The position numbers were made by a program, and so were the translations under genes. The notes under the pieces were generated by a model that saw only the letters and a program-made list of their open reading frames with translations, was not told the origin of the DNA and did no database searches. Positions 7,794 through 20,543 of a stretch of 64,000 nucleotides of DNA are shown piece by piece. Every line of letters starts with the position of its first letter. Positions within the stretch are counted from its first letter, which is position 1. This stretch comes from Sphingomonas gellani (lineage in GTDB: Bacteria; Pseudomonadota; Alphaproteobacteria; Sphingomonadales; Sphingomonadaceae), in assembly GCF_900110035.1 (NCBI RefSeq), contig NZ_FOCF01000002.1, forward strand, positions 372,001-436,000. The letters are read 5' to 3'.

Positions 7794-10700
7794 TCAGAAG
7801 GTGAGGCGCGCGCCGATCCGGATCGAGTACAGCGACTGGTTGACGTAGACCTGGTCGGTCGGCGTCGTGAAGCTGGTCGTGCCACCGAGCGGCGAGTAGC
7901 GATACTGGTTGCAAGCCTGCCCGACGTTGGCGGTGGTCTGCGCCGCCGTCGGCGTCGCGCCCGTCGCAACCGGGGTGGTCAGGCACTGCACCTGGGTCAC
8001 GGCTGCGTTGTACGGGAAAGTGTACTCGCGCAGCTGCCCCCACTTCTTGTTGATGAAGTTGGTGAAGTTCTCGATGTCGGCGAACACCTGCAGGCGTGAG
8101 CCGAACACTCCAGTCGGCACTTCCTGGGCGACGTGCAGGTCGAGGCGGGTGAACCACTTCGAATTGAACGCATTTCGCGGCGCGATCTTGCCGCGATACT
8201 TGCCCAGGCCCGACGCGTCGATGAACGCATTCACGGCATCCTGGTACGCCACGCTGCTGTACGACACGAGCGGGTCGTTCACGGTCGGCACGTACATCAG
8301 GTAGCGTTGACCACCGGTGCCGGTCGCCGTGCTCCGACCCGTCGTCCCGAAGATCGCCGAGCGAGGATTGCCGCCCGAGGGCTGATAATCCTGGAACGTG
8401 TAGGAGAACGGATGGCCGATCCGCGTCTCGCCGAACAGGCCGATCTGCGTCTTGGCATTGCCGAAGAACGCATGATCGAAGTTCACGCCGTACTTGAAGA
8501 AGTACTTAACCTGATCGTTCGAGATTCCATAGGCGACATTGTTCGGGTCGACAAAGGCGCCGTTTGAATAGTTCGAACCCGCCGTCGACGACGTTGCCGG
8601 CGCCTGATCCTTCACGTCCTGGTAGGTGAAGCTGCCGTTGATGTGCAGCCCGAAGTCCCAGGACTTGTCCAGTCGGGCTACAGCGATATAGGCGCGGCCC
8701 TTCTTCGTGTTGGTCAGCAGGATGTCGGTGTTCGTGTTGGTGCTGGTCGCGCCGTCGATGACGTTGGCATAACGCTGGCGGCCATCCGGTGTCAGCGACC
8801 CGGCGATAGGCTGCGAACGGATGTCGGTGAAGTACACCTGGTTACGGACGTCCGAATACAGGAAGTCGGCACCGAAGATCCAGTTGTCGCCCAGCGGCCC
8901 CAGATTGGCGGTGTATTCGCCCGAGATGGTCGCGCGCCACTGCGACGGCACCTTGAAGTGCGGGTCCAGCGCGTTGACCGTGGCGTTGGTCGCAACCGTG
9001 GCGTTGCCCAGCGTCGTGTTGACGGCCGCCGGGATGGACGTGCCGGTCACGCCGTTCAGCGCCGCATTGCCGACCGCGATCTGCGTCGCGGCCGGGGTGC
9101 CGCCTGGGAAGCCGTTGAACCCGGTGGCCGTGCGGGTGATCGACAGCGAGTTGGTCAGCACGCCCGTGTTGGAGAAGCTGTTGGAGACGTAGACGTCGGG
9201 CGTTCCACCACCGAAGATGCCGCCGCCGCCGCGGATCGACAGGCGTTGTGCCGGCTTCCAGTCAAAGCCGGCGCGCGGCTGGAACAGGTTGAAACCGGAG
9301 ATATTGGTGTTGTTGCCGCCGATCGTCAGGCGCTCGCCGTTGACGATCGCGCCATTGGCATAACGGTTGAGATAGGGGGTGCTCAGCGCCGGCTGGTCAT
9401 GCATCGCGTACAGGTCGTAACGCGCGCCATAGCTGAAGGTCAGCGTGGGCGTGACGCGCCAGTTGTCCATGATGCCGAAGGTGAAGCTCTGGTACCCGAA
9501 CTTCGCCGCTGCGTCGTCCGGATTGAACGCCTGGTTGCCGCTCGAGTCGCGGACGATCGAGTTGCCATAGGCGATGCTGTTCGCGCGACCCGCCTGAAAG
9601 TCGGCGATCGAGTCGAAATAATAGCTGCCGGCGCTGTTCTGCAGGAACGAGTTGAAGATCGACACGTCCTGGATCTCGGTGAAGATCCGCAGGTCGTGGC
9701 CGTTCATCGTCAGGCGCCCCTGCAACAGGCCGCCCCAGGTTTCCGTGTAGAGCTGGTTGGTCTGGCGCGAGGAGTCCGGACCGAATGAGACCACGGCATC
9801 CGTGCCCGTCTCACCCGCCTGGCTTGCCTCGCAACCCGTCAGCGAGCCCAGCGAGGTCGGGTTGGTGCAGACGCGGAACTGCGCGAACCCACGACCCAGC
9901 GTCGGCTCCTGGATGCGGGTGTAATGCTTGTAGAAGCCGCGTGCCTCGGTCGAGAAGCTGTCGCTCCAGTCGGAGTTCAACTGCACCACGCCCGTGTGCA
10001 GCCGGTTGCCCTGCGTATAGGCGTTCGAGGCGAGGCCGAGGCCCGGGCTGCCAGAAGTGATCGACGTGAACGTGTTGTTCAGCAGCGTGATCGCGTCGTT
10101 GGCGTAGGTGTAGGTCAGCGCCAGCCGCTGCGTGTCGGAAATGTTGGCGTCGATGCGGGCGACCACGCGGTCGTCCTTGTCGCCGAGCGAGCGCTGCACG
10201 CCGCCGGTGTCGTAGTTGTAGACGTTCTTGGCGATCGACGACACCTGATCGACCTGTGCCTGGGTCAGGTTCGGGATCGCGGCGCCGGCATTGTTGTCGA
10301 TCGGACCTTCGGCGATCGGACGGCCACCGCGCAGGCGCTCGCCGGCAACCATGAAGAACAGCTTGTCCTTGATGATCGGGCCGGCCAGTTCCGCGCCATA
10401 GTTCTGGATCTTGAACTCAGGGACGGAGGTACGGCCGGTCGTGATCGCGGGACCAGGCTTGGTGCGCTTGCCGACCAGGTCGGAGTTGGTCAGCGCGTAG
10501 AAGCCGGTGCCGTGGAAATCGTTGGTGCCCGACTTCAGGATGATGTTGACGGCACCGCCCTGGAAATTGCCCTGACGCACGTCGAACGGGGCGACCTGCG
10601 CCTGGAACTGACCGATGGCATCATAGGGGATCGGCGAACGGCGGCTGGGCAGACCATCGGCGTTGAGGCCGAAATTGTCCGTGATCGGCACGCCGTCGAC

Positions 10701-11273
10701 GGTGAAGCGGTTGTAGCGCGCGTTCTGGCCGGCGAAGGAGATGGCACGGCCGCCGGTGGGCGTGTCGTCCAGACGGGCGAACGGATCGCGACGTGACAGG
10801 TCGCGGATGTCGCGGTTGACCGATGCCACATTGGCGATGTCGGCGGCGCTGAGCACCGTCGCGGGACCCTGCGAGACCGAACGGGCATTGGGCAGACGCG
10901 ATGCGGTGACCACGATGTCGCCAGCCGTGCCGGCGGCGTCCTCTGCGGTCAGCTCGATCGGCAGTTCATAAGCCTGTGCGACGACGGTGTTGATGTCGGT
11001 GATCTGGGTGCTGGAGAAACCTGCCGCAGTGATCGTGACGGTGTAGGGGCCGCCCGGGCGCAGGCCGCCCGCGGTGAACGTGCCGTTCGCGTCGGTCGTA
11101 GCGTTGGAGGTCGTGCCGCTCGGCACGTTGACGATCTGCACAGACGCGCCAGCGACCGGATTGCCGCCGGACATCACCGTGCCCCGGATCGTCGACGTCG
11201 TTTCCTGGGCGGAAGCCGCCATGGGAGCCACGAGCGCGACCGCCGCCGCCCCCATAAACAGGTAATTGCGCAT
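7794..11273 (-). CDS. Large Oar-like TonB-dependent outer membrane receptor
   Basis: 1159-residue outer-membrane protein. ATG 11273 follows AGGGGG. Residues 1-23 are a signal peptide (MAASAQ). A carboxypeptidase-regulatory-like / prealbumin-type beta domain follows (TSTIRGTVMSGGNPVAGASVQIVN to about residue 105). Then come a TonB-box-like DIVVTASRLPNARS, a plug domain (NRFTVDGVPITDNFGLN, GGAVNIILKSGTNDFHG) and a long beta barrel ending in the aromatic terminus YSIRIGARLTF. This CarboxypepD_reg plus TonB-receptor layout is that of the Oar/SusC-adjacent group. These receptors usually import large or complexed substrates; which one cannot be told. No SusD partner is adjacent. Confidence 0.9.
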   Translation of the reverse strand: MRNYLFMGAAAVALVAPMAASAQETTSTIRGTVMSGGNPVAGASVQIVNVPSGTTSNATTDANGTFTAGGLRPGGPYTVTITAAGFSSTQITDINTVVAQAYELPIELTAEDAAGTAGDIVVTASRLPNARSVSQGPATVLSAADIANVASVNRDIRDLSRRDPFARLDDTPTGGRAISFAGQNARYNRFTVDGVPITDNFGLNADGLPSRRSPIPYDAIGQFQAQVAPFDVRQGNFQGGAVNIILKSGTNDFHGTGFYALTNSDLVGKRTKPGPAITTGRTSVPEFKIQNYGAELAGPIIKDKLFFMVAGERLRGGRPIAEGPIDNNAGAAIPNLTQAQVDQVSSIAKNVYNYDTGGVQRSLGDKDDRVVARIDANISDTQRLALTYTYANDAITLLNNTFTSITSGSPGLGLASNAYTQGNRLHTGVVQLNSDWSDSFSTEARGFYKHYTRIQEPTLGRGFAQFRVCTNPTSLGSLTGCEASQAGETGTDAVVSFGPDSSRQTNQLYTETWGGLLQGRLTMNGHDLRIFTEIQDVSIFNSFLQNSAGSYYFDSIADFQAGRANSIAYGNSIVRDSSGNQAFNPDDAAAKFGYQSFTFGIMDNWRVTPTLTFSYGARYDLYAMHDQPALSTPYLNRYANGAIVNGERLTIGGNNTNISGFNLFQPRAGFDWKPAQRLSIRGGGGIFGGGTPDVYVSNSFSNTGVLTNSLSITRTATGFNGFPGGTPAATQIAVGNAALNGVTGTSIPAAVNTTLGNATVATNATVNALDPHFKVPSQWRATISGEYTANLGPLGDNWIFGADFLYSDVRNQVYFTDIRSQPIAGSLTPDGRQRYANVIDGATSTNTNTDILLTNTKKGRAYIAVARLDKSWDFGLHINGSFTYQDVKDQAPATSSTAGSNYSNGAFVDPNNVAYGISNDQVKYFFKYGVNFDHAFFGNAKTQIGLFGETRIGHPFSYTFQDYQPSGGNPRSAIFGTTGRSTATGTGGQRYLMYVPTVNDPLVSYSSVAYQDAVNAFIDASGLGKYRGKIAPRNAFNSKWFTRLDLHVAQEVPTGVFGSRLQVFADIENFTNFINKKWGQLREYTFPYNAAVTQVQCLTTPVATGATPTAAQTTANVGQACNQYRYSPLGGTTSFTTPTDQVYVNQSLYSIRIGARLTF

Positions 11274-11407
11274 CAAAAAAACCCCCTTGGAGCAGCTTGC
11301 TCAGCATCCGAGAATCTCTCCCGGTCCCGCGCCCCTTCGGAGTCCAATATTGCGGTTGCGTTACACATGCGACCGTTTGGTTCCGACTCCGCGTCGTTGT
11401 TTCCGCT

Positions 11408-11427
11408 GCGTTGCAAAATCGCAACGC
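11408..11427 (-). terminator. Hairpin just downstream of ligA
   Basis: Perfect 7-bp inverted repeat GCGTTGC/GCAACGC with a 6-nt loop lies 10 nt past the ligA stop on the minus strand. No T run follows on that strand, so it may instead be a regulatory palindrome in the 160-bp space upstream of the TonB receptor gene. Confidence 0.35.
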
Positions 11428-11436
11428 CTCGCCCGT

Positions 11437-13605
<2,169 letters not shown>

Positions 13606-13631
13606 TCACCGTAACATCCGGGAGCCTGCTC

Positions 13632-14630
13632 ATGACCGACGCCACCAACCGCCGCGACATGCTGAAGGGGGCCGCGATCGTCGGCGCCGCCGCCGCGACT
13701 CCCGCCCTCGCGCAAGGATCGGGGCAGGGGCCCGCCAATCCGCCGCCCGCGCCCTTCGCCGACCCGCAGACGAAATACACGAAGCAGCCGTTTCCCGAAC
13801 AGCGGCAGAAATGGCCCGCGCTCCAACGCGACATGACCCCCGTCCCCGATTGCGGGGAGAGGAGCTATCGCGGCTCGGGCAAGCTGCAGGGGCGGCGCGC
13901 CCTGGTCACCGGCGGCGACTCGGGGATCGGCCGCGCCGCCGTCATCGCCTTCTCGCGGGAGGGCGCGGACGTCGCCATCAACTATTATCCTTCCGAAGAA
14001 GCGGACGCGCAGGATGTCGCGAAGCTGCTCAGGGGTGAGGGGCGCAAGGTGGTGCTGATCCCGGGCGACCTGACCCGGCAGGACTTCTGCGTCGACCTGC
14101 CCACCCGCGCCGCGCGCGAGTTGGGCGGCCTGGACATACTGGTCAACAACGCGGCCTATCAACAATCCAAGGCGTCGATCGCGGACATCAGCTTCGATCA
14201 GTTCGATCGGACGATGAAGACCAACCTGTACGCGATGTTCTATATTACGAAGACGGCGGTGCCGATGATGAAGCCGGGGTCCGCGATCATCAACACGACC
14301 TCCGTCAACTCGGTCAATCCGGGCGAGGAACTGCTCGACTACGCCACGACCAAGGCGGGGATCGCGATCTTCACCAAGGGGCTCGCGAAACAGCTGGCGA
14401 AGCAGGGCATCCGCGTGAACGGCGTCGCGCCCGGCCCGATCTGGACTCCCCTCCAGGTCGCGGGCGGCCAGTTGCCGGGCACGATGGGGCAGTTCGGGCA
14501 GGACACGCCGCTCGGACGGGCCGGGCAGCCGGCCGAACTGGCGCCGCTGTATGTCGCGCTGGCGTCCGGCGAACTGAGCTACACCGACGGCAGCATCTTC
14601 GGCGCCAATGGCGGCACCGGCACGATCTGA
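13632..14630 (+). CDS. SDR-family oxidoreductase with Tat-like leader (GSP39/YhdG-like)
   Basis: 332 residues. The N-terminus NRRDMLKGAAIVGAAAATPALA looks like a Tat signal. A proline-rich segment (FADPQTKYTKQPFPEQRQKWP) leads into the SDR fold typical of the general-stress-protein-39 group. Cofactor motif is TGGDSGIGR; structural motif NNAA; catalytic Ser in TTSVNSV; YxxxK is YATTK; the family block VNGVAPGPIWTPL is present. Tat export would allow the protein to fold with bound NAD(P) before transport. Its substrate is unknown. ATG 13632 is chosen because it starts the twin-arginine leader. Confidence 0.88.
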   Translation: MTDATNRRDMLKGAAIVGAAAATPALAQGSGQGPANPPPAPFADPQTKYTKQPFPEQRQKWPALQRDMTPVPDCGERSYRGSGKLQGRRALVTGGDSGIGRAAVIAFSREGADVAINYYPSEEADAQDVAKLLRGEGRKVVLIPGDLTRQDFCVDLPTRAARELGGLDILVNNAAYQQSKASIADISFDQFDRTMKTNLYAMFYITKTAVPMMKPGSAIINTTSVNSVNPGEELLDYATTKAGIAIFTKGLAKQLAKQGIRVNGVAPGPIWTPLQVAGGQLPGTMGQFGQDTPLGRAGQPAELAPLYVALASGELSYTDGSIFGANGGTGTI

Positions 14631-14823
14631 TCGCCCTCGCGGTGGCCGGGCGGGGCGAGGGGCGATTTTAGCCCTGTCCTACGCCCGCCACCCGTGCGAA
14701 CAGCGCCGACATGACCCGGCTGTCGCATATATCCGCCATTTGCACCCCGTCGCATGACCGAAGTGGAGACATGCGTTTCAGCTCTCCACTTTCTCCACTT
14801 CACCACGTGACGGACATGTGCGC

Positions 14824-15552
14824 ATGACCGCGATCGGCATCTATGGCAGCGCGGGACGCATGGGCCGCGCCATCACCGACCAGATCGAACAGGCCGGTGC
14901 GACCTTCGCCGGCGGGTGCGAGGCGGGTGACGATCCCAGCCTGATCGCACGCGCCGCCGACGTGTTGGTCGATTTCTCCGCCCCCGCTGCGCTGGAGGCG
15001 CATCTTGTAGCCGCGCGCGACGCCGGTACGCCCATCGTGGTCGGCACCACAGGCCTCGGCGCGACGCAGCACGCGATGATCGATGCGGCCGCCGCCGACA
15101 TCGCGGTGCTCCAGACGGGCAACACGTCGCTGGGCGTCAGCCTGCTCGGCATCCTGGTGCGGGAGGCTGCGGCGCGGCTCGGCACCGATTGGGATGTCGA
15201 GATCACGGAAATGCATCACCGGCACAAGGTGGACGCCCCGTCGGGCACAGCGATCCAGCTGGGCGAGGCGGTGGCGCGCGGTCGCGGCACCACCCTGGCG
15301 GAAATCCGCGTCGATGGTCGCGCCGGCCTGGTCGGCGCGCGGACGGAGGGGACCTTGGGCTTCGGCTCCCTGCGCGGCGGCTCCGTCATCGGCGACCATT
15401 CGGTGATCTTCGCCAGCGAGGGCGAGCGGCTGGAACTCAGCCACCGCGCCGACGATCGCTCCCTGTTCGCAAAGGGGGCCGTGCGCGCCGCCTTGTGGTT
15501 GGCGAACCGTGCGCCCGGCCGTTACCGCATGGACGACGTGCTGGGCCTGTAG
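14824..15552 (+). CDS. dapB: 4-hydroxy-tetrahydrodipicolinate reductase
   Basis: 242-residue cytoplasmic enzyme of lysine and diaminopimelate (peptidoglycan) biosynthesis. It reduces HTPA to tetrahydrodipicolinate with NAD(P)H. Seen: Rossmann motif GIYGSAGRMGRAI at the N-terminus, VGTTGL, the substrate-binding and catalytic EMHHRHKVDAPSGTA with the conserved His-His and Lys, and C-terminal FAKGAVRAALWLANR. ATG 14824 is preferred over the GTG two codons earlier because it directly precedes the family start TAIGIYG. The gene is followed by nth after only 14 nt and is probably co-transcribed. Confidence 0.96.
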   Translation: MTAIGIYGSAGRMGRAITDQIEQAGATFAGGCEAGDDPSLIARAADVLVDFSAPAALEAHLVAARDAGTPIVVGTTGLGATQHAMIDAAAADIAVLQTGNTSLGVSLLGILVREAAARLGTDWDVEITEMHHRHKVDAPSGTAIQLGEAVARGRGTTLAEIRVDGRAGLVGARTEGTLGFGSLRGGSVIGDHSVIFASEGERLELSHRADDRSLFAKGAVRAALWLANRAPGRYRMDDVLGL

Positions 15553-15566
15553 GGGGAGGGCGACAG

Positions 15567-16356
<790 letters not shown>

Positions 16357-16449
16357 CTCTTTCCTCTCTCGACATTTTGCGGCCGCTAGGCCGATAGCCG
16401 CAAGCGTGACGCCGCTTGCCGATCGTACTTGTGACGACTATGGCGCGCG

Positions 16450-16632
16450 GCGCAACAGGTTCCCGGAGACGGGATGAAACGGGAATCCGGAAAATGGGCC
16501 TTGCCCTCCATCCGGAGCTGCCCCCGCAACTGTGACCGGCGAGCCGTTTTCCCTCGCGTGCCACTGGATCGATACGATCCGGGAAGGCCGGAAGATCGGC
16601 GTCAGACCCGGGAGCCAGGAGACCGGCCTGTT
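16450..16632 (+). promoter_or_regulatory. Cobalamin (B12) riboswitch
   Basis: The leader of btuB contains the cobalamin aptamer signatures in order. The P3-P5 core has AACGGGAATCCGGAAAATGGG, GGAGCTGCCCCCGCAACTGT and GACCGGCGAGCC. The 3' part reads GCCACTGGATC...GATCCGGGAAGGC and then TCAGACCCGGGAGCCAGGAG. This element binds adenosylcobalamin and normally represses expression of the downstream gene when B12 is abundant. About 140 nt separate it from the btuB start; no obvious T-tailed terminator was seen there, so translational control by hiding the ribosome-binding site is the likelier mode. The edges are approximate. Confidence 0.93.
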
Positions 16633-16773
16633 CTGTGGTTGTCCTTCGCGCGGACGGGGTGTGCCGGGCGATCGGGGGTTTTCCTCGCGTGACGACGTAT
16701 CTGGGGGTCGCGCGGTGGAGCCTGTCTCGGCATCGCGGAGCGCGTCCTCGCATGTGTGTTGAGGAAGGCTGTC

Positions 16774-18756
16774 GTGACCCGTTCCATCCCCGTGTTCCTG
16801 TTGTCGGGCATTGCGCTCGCCACCCCCGTCGCCGCGCAGGAGGTGCCTGCCGCGCCGTCCGACCTGTCCGCCGCGTCCGCCGCGTCCGCTCAATCGACGG
16901 AGGGGTTGAGCGAGGCCGCCGATGCCGGCGCCGACGTGGTGGTCACCGCCAATCGTGCCGCGACCCCGATCGACCGGGTGGGTCAGGCCGTCACGGTGCT
17001 CGACACCGCGGAGATCACGCGTCGTCAGTCCGTGCTGGTCGCCGACCTGCTGCGCCAGACCCCCGGTGTGTCGATCACCCGCAACGGTGGTCCAGGCACA
17101 TTGGCGGGCGTCAACATCCGCGGTGCCGACGCGGATCAGACCGTCGCGCTGATCGACGGCATCAAGATCAACGATCCGTCGTCACCCGGCGGCGGCTTCG
17201 ACTTCGGCACGCTGCTGGTCGGCAACATCGCCCGGATCGAGGTGCTGCGCGGTGCCCAGTCGGTGCTGTGGGGCAGTCAGGCGATCGGGGGCGTCGTCAA
17301 CCTCATCACGCGCCAGCCAACCGATGACCTGCGCGTGAACGCGCGCGCGGAGGGTGGCTGGCACGACACGGGGCAGGGTTACGCCAATGTCTCGGGCAAG
17401 ATGGGCCCTGTATTGGCCAGTTTCGGCGGCGGCTACTACCGGACCGACGGCATCTCCGCCTATGACGGCGGGGCGGAGCGTGACGGCTATCGCAACTATG
17501 GTGCGAACGGCAGCCTGGGGATCGCGCTGACGCCGACACTGTCGGTCGACGTGCGCGGCTTCTATTCCAACGGGCGCACCCACATCGACGGCTTCCCGGC
17601 GCCGAATTACACCTTCGCCGACACGCCCGAATTTGCCGATACCGAACAATGGACGGGCTATGCCGGGGCGAACCTCGCGCTGTTCGACGGCCGGCTGCGC
17701 AATCGGATCGGCTACGCGCATACCCAGACGAACCGGGAGAATTACGACCCGACCGACGGCACGACCGTCGAGACCTTTCGAGGGCGCGGCCGCAACGACC
17801 GGGTGGAGTATCAGGGCATCGTCGATCTGGGTCGCATCGCCCAGGGTACGTTCGGCGCGGAGCGGGAGGTCAGCCGTTCGACCACGTCCAGCTACGGCTT
17901 CGGATCGCCGCGCGGACGGGCACGGCTGTTCAGCGTGTACGGACAGCTGGCGGTGACGCCGATCGCCGGGCTGACCGCGACCGGTGGCGTCCGGCACGAC
18001 GACCACAACGTCTTTGGCGGCGAGACGACCTTTTCGGGCAGCGGCGTGTATTCGCCCAACGACGGCGCGACCACGATCCGCGCCAGCTATTCCGAAGGGT
18101 TCAAGACCCCGACCCTGTATCAGCTGCAAAGCGAGTACGGCAATCTGGCGCTGAACCCGGAGCGGTCGAAGGGCTGGGACGCGGGCATCACCCAGCGGGC
18201 GCTGGACGGCGCGCTGGAGGCGAGCGCGACGTGGTTCCACCGCAACTCGCGCGACCTCATCACCTTCATATCCTGCGACACGCCGCTGACCGGTATCTGC
18301 GTCGATCGGCCGTTCGGCACCTATGACAATGTGGCGCGGGCCCGCGCACAGGGTCTGGAATTCGCGTTGGCGCTGAAGCCGGTGGAGGCGTTCACCGTGT
18401 CCGCCAGCTACACCTATCTCGAAACGAAGAACCGCTCGGCAGGCGATCCGAACCAGGGCAATCGCCTGGCACGGCGGCCCGACCACAGCGTGACGGTCAA
18501 CGCCGATTACCGTTGGACGTTCGGGCTGGAGACGGGTGCGACGCTGACGTCGGTGGGCAACAGCTTCAACGATGCGGGGAACCTCCGCCGCTTGCAGGGC
18601 TATGTGCTGGCCGACCTCCGCGCCGCCCTGCCGATCACGGACAACCTGTCCGTGTACGGGCGCGTCGAGAACGTGTTCAACGAACGCTACCAAACGGTTG
18701 CGGATTACGGCCAGCCCGGCCGCGCCGCTTACGCCGGCGTCCGTATCCGCTATTAA
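16774..18756 (+). CDS. btuB: TonB-dependent vitamin B12 outer membrane receptor
   Basis: 660-residue outer-membrane receptor. GTG 16774 sits 5 nt after GAGGAAGG and gives a clean signal peptide ([21 protein letters not shown]). TTG/GTG codons further upstream are less likely. The TonB box is [12 protein letters not shown]. The plug domain contains [47 protein letters not shown] and [22 protein letters not shown], typical of BtuB. The barrel ends in AGVRIRY. Its position behind a cobalamin riboswitch and ahead of btuFCD supports corrinoid uptake as the function. Confidence 0.94.
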   Translation: MTRSIPVFLLSGIALATPVAAQEVPAAPSDLSAASAASAQSTEGLSEAADAGADVVVTANRAATPIDRVGQAVTVLDTAEITRRQSVLVADLLRQTPGVSITRNGGPGTLAGVNIRGADADQTVALIDGIKINDPSSPGGGFDFGTLLVGNIARIEVLRGAQSVLWGSQAIGGVVNLITRQPTDDLRVNARAEGGWHDTGQGYANVSGKMGPVLASFGGGYYRTDGISAYDGGAERDGYRNYGANGSLGIALTPTLSVDVRGFYSNGRTHIDGFPAPNYTFADTPEFADTEQWTGYAGANLALFDGRLRNRIGYAHTQTNRENYDPTDGTTVETFRGRGRNDRVEYQGIVDLGRIAQGTFGAEREVSRSTTSSYGFGSPRGRARLFSVYGQLAVTPIAGLTATGGVRHDDHNVFGGETTFSGSGVYSPNDGATTIRASYSEGFKTPTLYQLQSEYGNLALNPERSKGWDAGITQRALDGALEASATWFHRNSRDLITFISCDTPLTGICVDRPFGTYDNVARARAQGLEFALALKPVEAFTVSASYTYLETKNRSAGDPNQGNRLARRPDHSVTVNADYRWTFGLETGATLTSVGNSFNDAGNLRRLQGYVLADLRAALPITDNLSVYGRVENVFNERYQTVADYGQPGRAAYAGVRIRY

Positions 18757-18765
18757 GCGACCGCA

Positions 18766-19566
18766 ATGCTCCGCGCCTCGCTCCTGCTGCTCGCCGCCGG
18801 CCTGTCCGGTTGCGCTCAGCCGCAGGTGGCGAGGGGTGGGGGTGGCATCGTGTCGGTCAATCCCTGCACCGACGCCATCCTGATGCGCCTGGTGCCGCAC
18901 GCGCGGATCACGGCGATCAGCCATTATTCGCAGGACGCGGCGGCAACGTCGATCCCGCTCGATCTGGCCAACCGGTTCCGCGCAACGGCAGGGACGGCGG
19001 AGGAGGTGGTCGCGCTCGCGCCCGATCTGGTGCTGGCGTCCAGCTTCACGCCCGCCGCCACGCGCGAGGCGTATCGCAGAGCCGGCTTGCGCACGCTGTT
19101 CCTGGATGTCCCTGCGACGATCGAACAAAGCGAGGCGCAGGTGCGAGAGGTCGCCGCGGCGGTGGGACAGGTCGCACGGGGCGAGGCGCTGGTCGCGGAC
19201 ATGGCGCGTGCTGCGGCCGGACATCGCCCTGCCGGGCCGGCACCGGCGGCGCTGTTATTCATCACCGGCGATCTGGTCACGGGCGGTGGCACGTTGCTGG
19301 ACGACATGATGCACCATGCCGGCCTACGCAACGCGGCGGCCGATTACGGGCTCTCCTATACCGGCACGCTTCCCGCCGAATTGCTGGTCGCACGCCCGCC
19401 GGCAGTCATCATCGCTCCGGATAAGGGGCGCAGCAGCGGGTTGCGGGCGCGCCTGTTGCCGGAGACACGGACTGCTTCCTTCGACCGGATGCTGGTGAAT
19501 TGCGGCGGGCCCACCATCATCCCGGCCATGGCGCGGCTCCGTGCGATCCGGGCCGGCCTGTCATGA
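18766..19566 (+). CDS. btuF: Cobalamin ABC transporter substrate-binding lipoprotein
   Basis: 266 residues, starting 9 nt after btuB. The lipoprotein signal has lipobox LSGC (Cys at residue 16), so it should be anchored in the periplasm. The fold is that of the BtuF/FhuD class of metal-chelate binding proteins: VSVNPCTDAILMRLVPHARITAI near the N-terminus, EEVVALAPDLVLASSF in the middle, then a helical backbone and the C-terminal lobe. It hands the corrinoid from BtuB to BtuCD. The btuC start overlaps its stop by 4 nt, so the genes are translationally coupled. Confidence 0.88.
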   Translation: MLRASLLLLAAGLSGCAQPQVARGGGGIVSVNPCTDAILMRLVPHARITAISHYSQDAAATSIPLDLANRFRATAGTAEEVVALAPDLVLASSFTPAATREAYRRAGLRTLFLDVPATIEQSEAQVREVAAAVGQVARGEALVADMARAAAGHRPAGPAPAALLFITGDLVTGGGTLLDDMMHHAGLRNAAADYGLSYTGTLPAELLVARPPAVIIAPDKGRSSGLRARLLPETRTASFDRMLVNCGGPTIIPAMARLRAIRAGLS

Positions 19567-20543
19567 TGGCGCGGGTGCCACGATCCGTTAAGCTGATGGC
19601 GCTGGGAATGGCGGTGATCGTGCTGGCGTTGCTGTCGCTCGTCATCGGCAAGGTCTGGGTGCCCGCATCTGGCTGGTTCGGCGACGATCCGCGCTGGATC
19701 ATCATCCCGCAGCTGCGTGCGCCGCGCGCGGTCTTGGGCCTGCTGCTGGGCGCATCGCTCGGCCTTTCCGGCGCGGTGCTGCAAGGTTTCCTCCGCAATC
19801 CGCTGGCGGACCCGGCCGTGCTGGGCGTTTCCGCCACAGCCGCGCTGGGTGCCGTCGCGGCGATCCTGGTCGGGGCGACCGGGGGCGCCGTCGTGTTCGG
19901 CGCGGCGATGGTCGGCGCGGCCTGTGCCATGGCCCTGCTCGCCGCGCTGTCATGGCGTGCGGAAGGCGTCATCACCTTTGTCCTGGCGGGCACGGTACTC
20001 GCCAGCCTGTCGGGCGCGCTGACCGTGTTCCTGATCGCGATTGCACCCAACCCCTATGTGGTCGCGTCGGTCATGGACTGGCTGATGGGGGCACTGACCG
20101 ATCGCAGCTGGGACGATGTTGCGCGTGCGGCGCCGGCGATGCTGGCCGGGGGCGCGATGCTGCTGTTTACCGCGCCCGCACTGGATGCGCTGGCGCTGGG
20201 GGAGGACACCGCGCGTTCGTTGGGGGTACGGCCGGTTCGCATCCGGCTGCTGGTGATCGTCGGCACCGGCCTGGTCGTCGGGGCGGGGGTCGCCGCGACG
20301 GGCGTGGTCAGCTTTGTCGGGCTGGTCGTGCCGCACCTGTTGCGGCCGCTGTTCGGCGCGCGGCCGGGCGCGTTGCTGCTGCCCTCGGCGCTCGGCGGCG
20401 CGGCGCTGGTGCTCGCCGCCGACAGCCTGGTCCGGCTGGCCCCCGGCGCGGGAGAGGTTCGGCTGGGCGTCGCCATGGCCATGCTGGGGGCGCCCTTTTT
20501 TCTGTTGCTGCTGTGGCGTGGCCGGGGGCGGGCGTGGGGCTGA
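19563..20543 (+). CDS. btuC: Cobalamin ABC transporter permease (FecCD family)
   Basis: 326-residue inner-membrane permease with about ten hydrophobic helices. FecCD/BtuC hallmarks are RAPRAVLGLLLGASLGLSGAVLQGFLRNPLADPAVLG near the N-terminus and the coupling segment ALALGEDTARSLGV. VSFVGLVVPHLLRPL and the C-terminal GVAMAMLGAPFFLLLLWR complete the pattern. Start ATG 19563 overlaps the btuF stop; a second ATG lies one codon later. It transports the substrate delivered by BtuF and is driven by BtuD. Confidence 0.93.
   Translation: MMARVPRSVKLMALGMAVIVLALLSLVIGKVWVPASGWFGDDPRWIIIPQLRAPRAVLGLLLGASLGLSGAVLQGFLRNPLADPAVLGVSATAALGAVAAILVGATGGAVVFGAAMVGAACAMALLAALSWRAEGVITFVLAGTVLASLSGALTVFLIAIAPNPYVVASVMDWLMGALTDRSWDDVARAAPAMLAGGAMLLFTAPALDALALGEDTARSLGVRPVRIRLLVIVGTGLVVGAGVAATGVVSFVGLVVPHLLRPLFGARPGALLLPSALGGAALVLAADSLVRLAPGAGEVRLGVAMAMLGAPFFLLLLWRGRGRAWG

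Noticed and set aside
16635..17327. Open frame in a second register overlapping the riboswitch and the start of btuB
   Set aside because: Arg/His-rich shadow of btuB; the btuB frame has signal peptide, TonB box and plug motifs.
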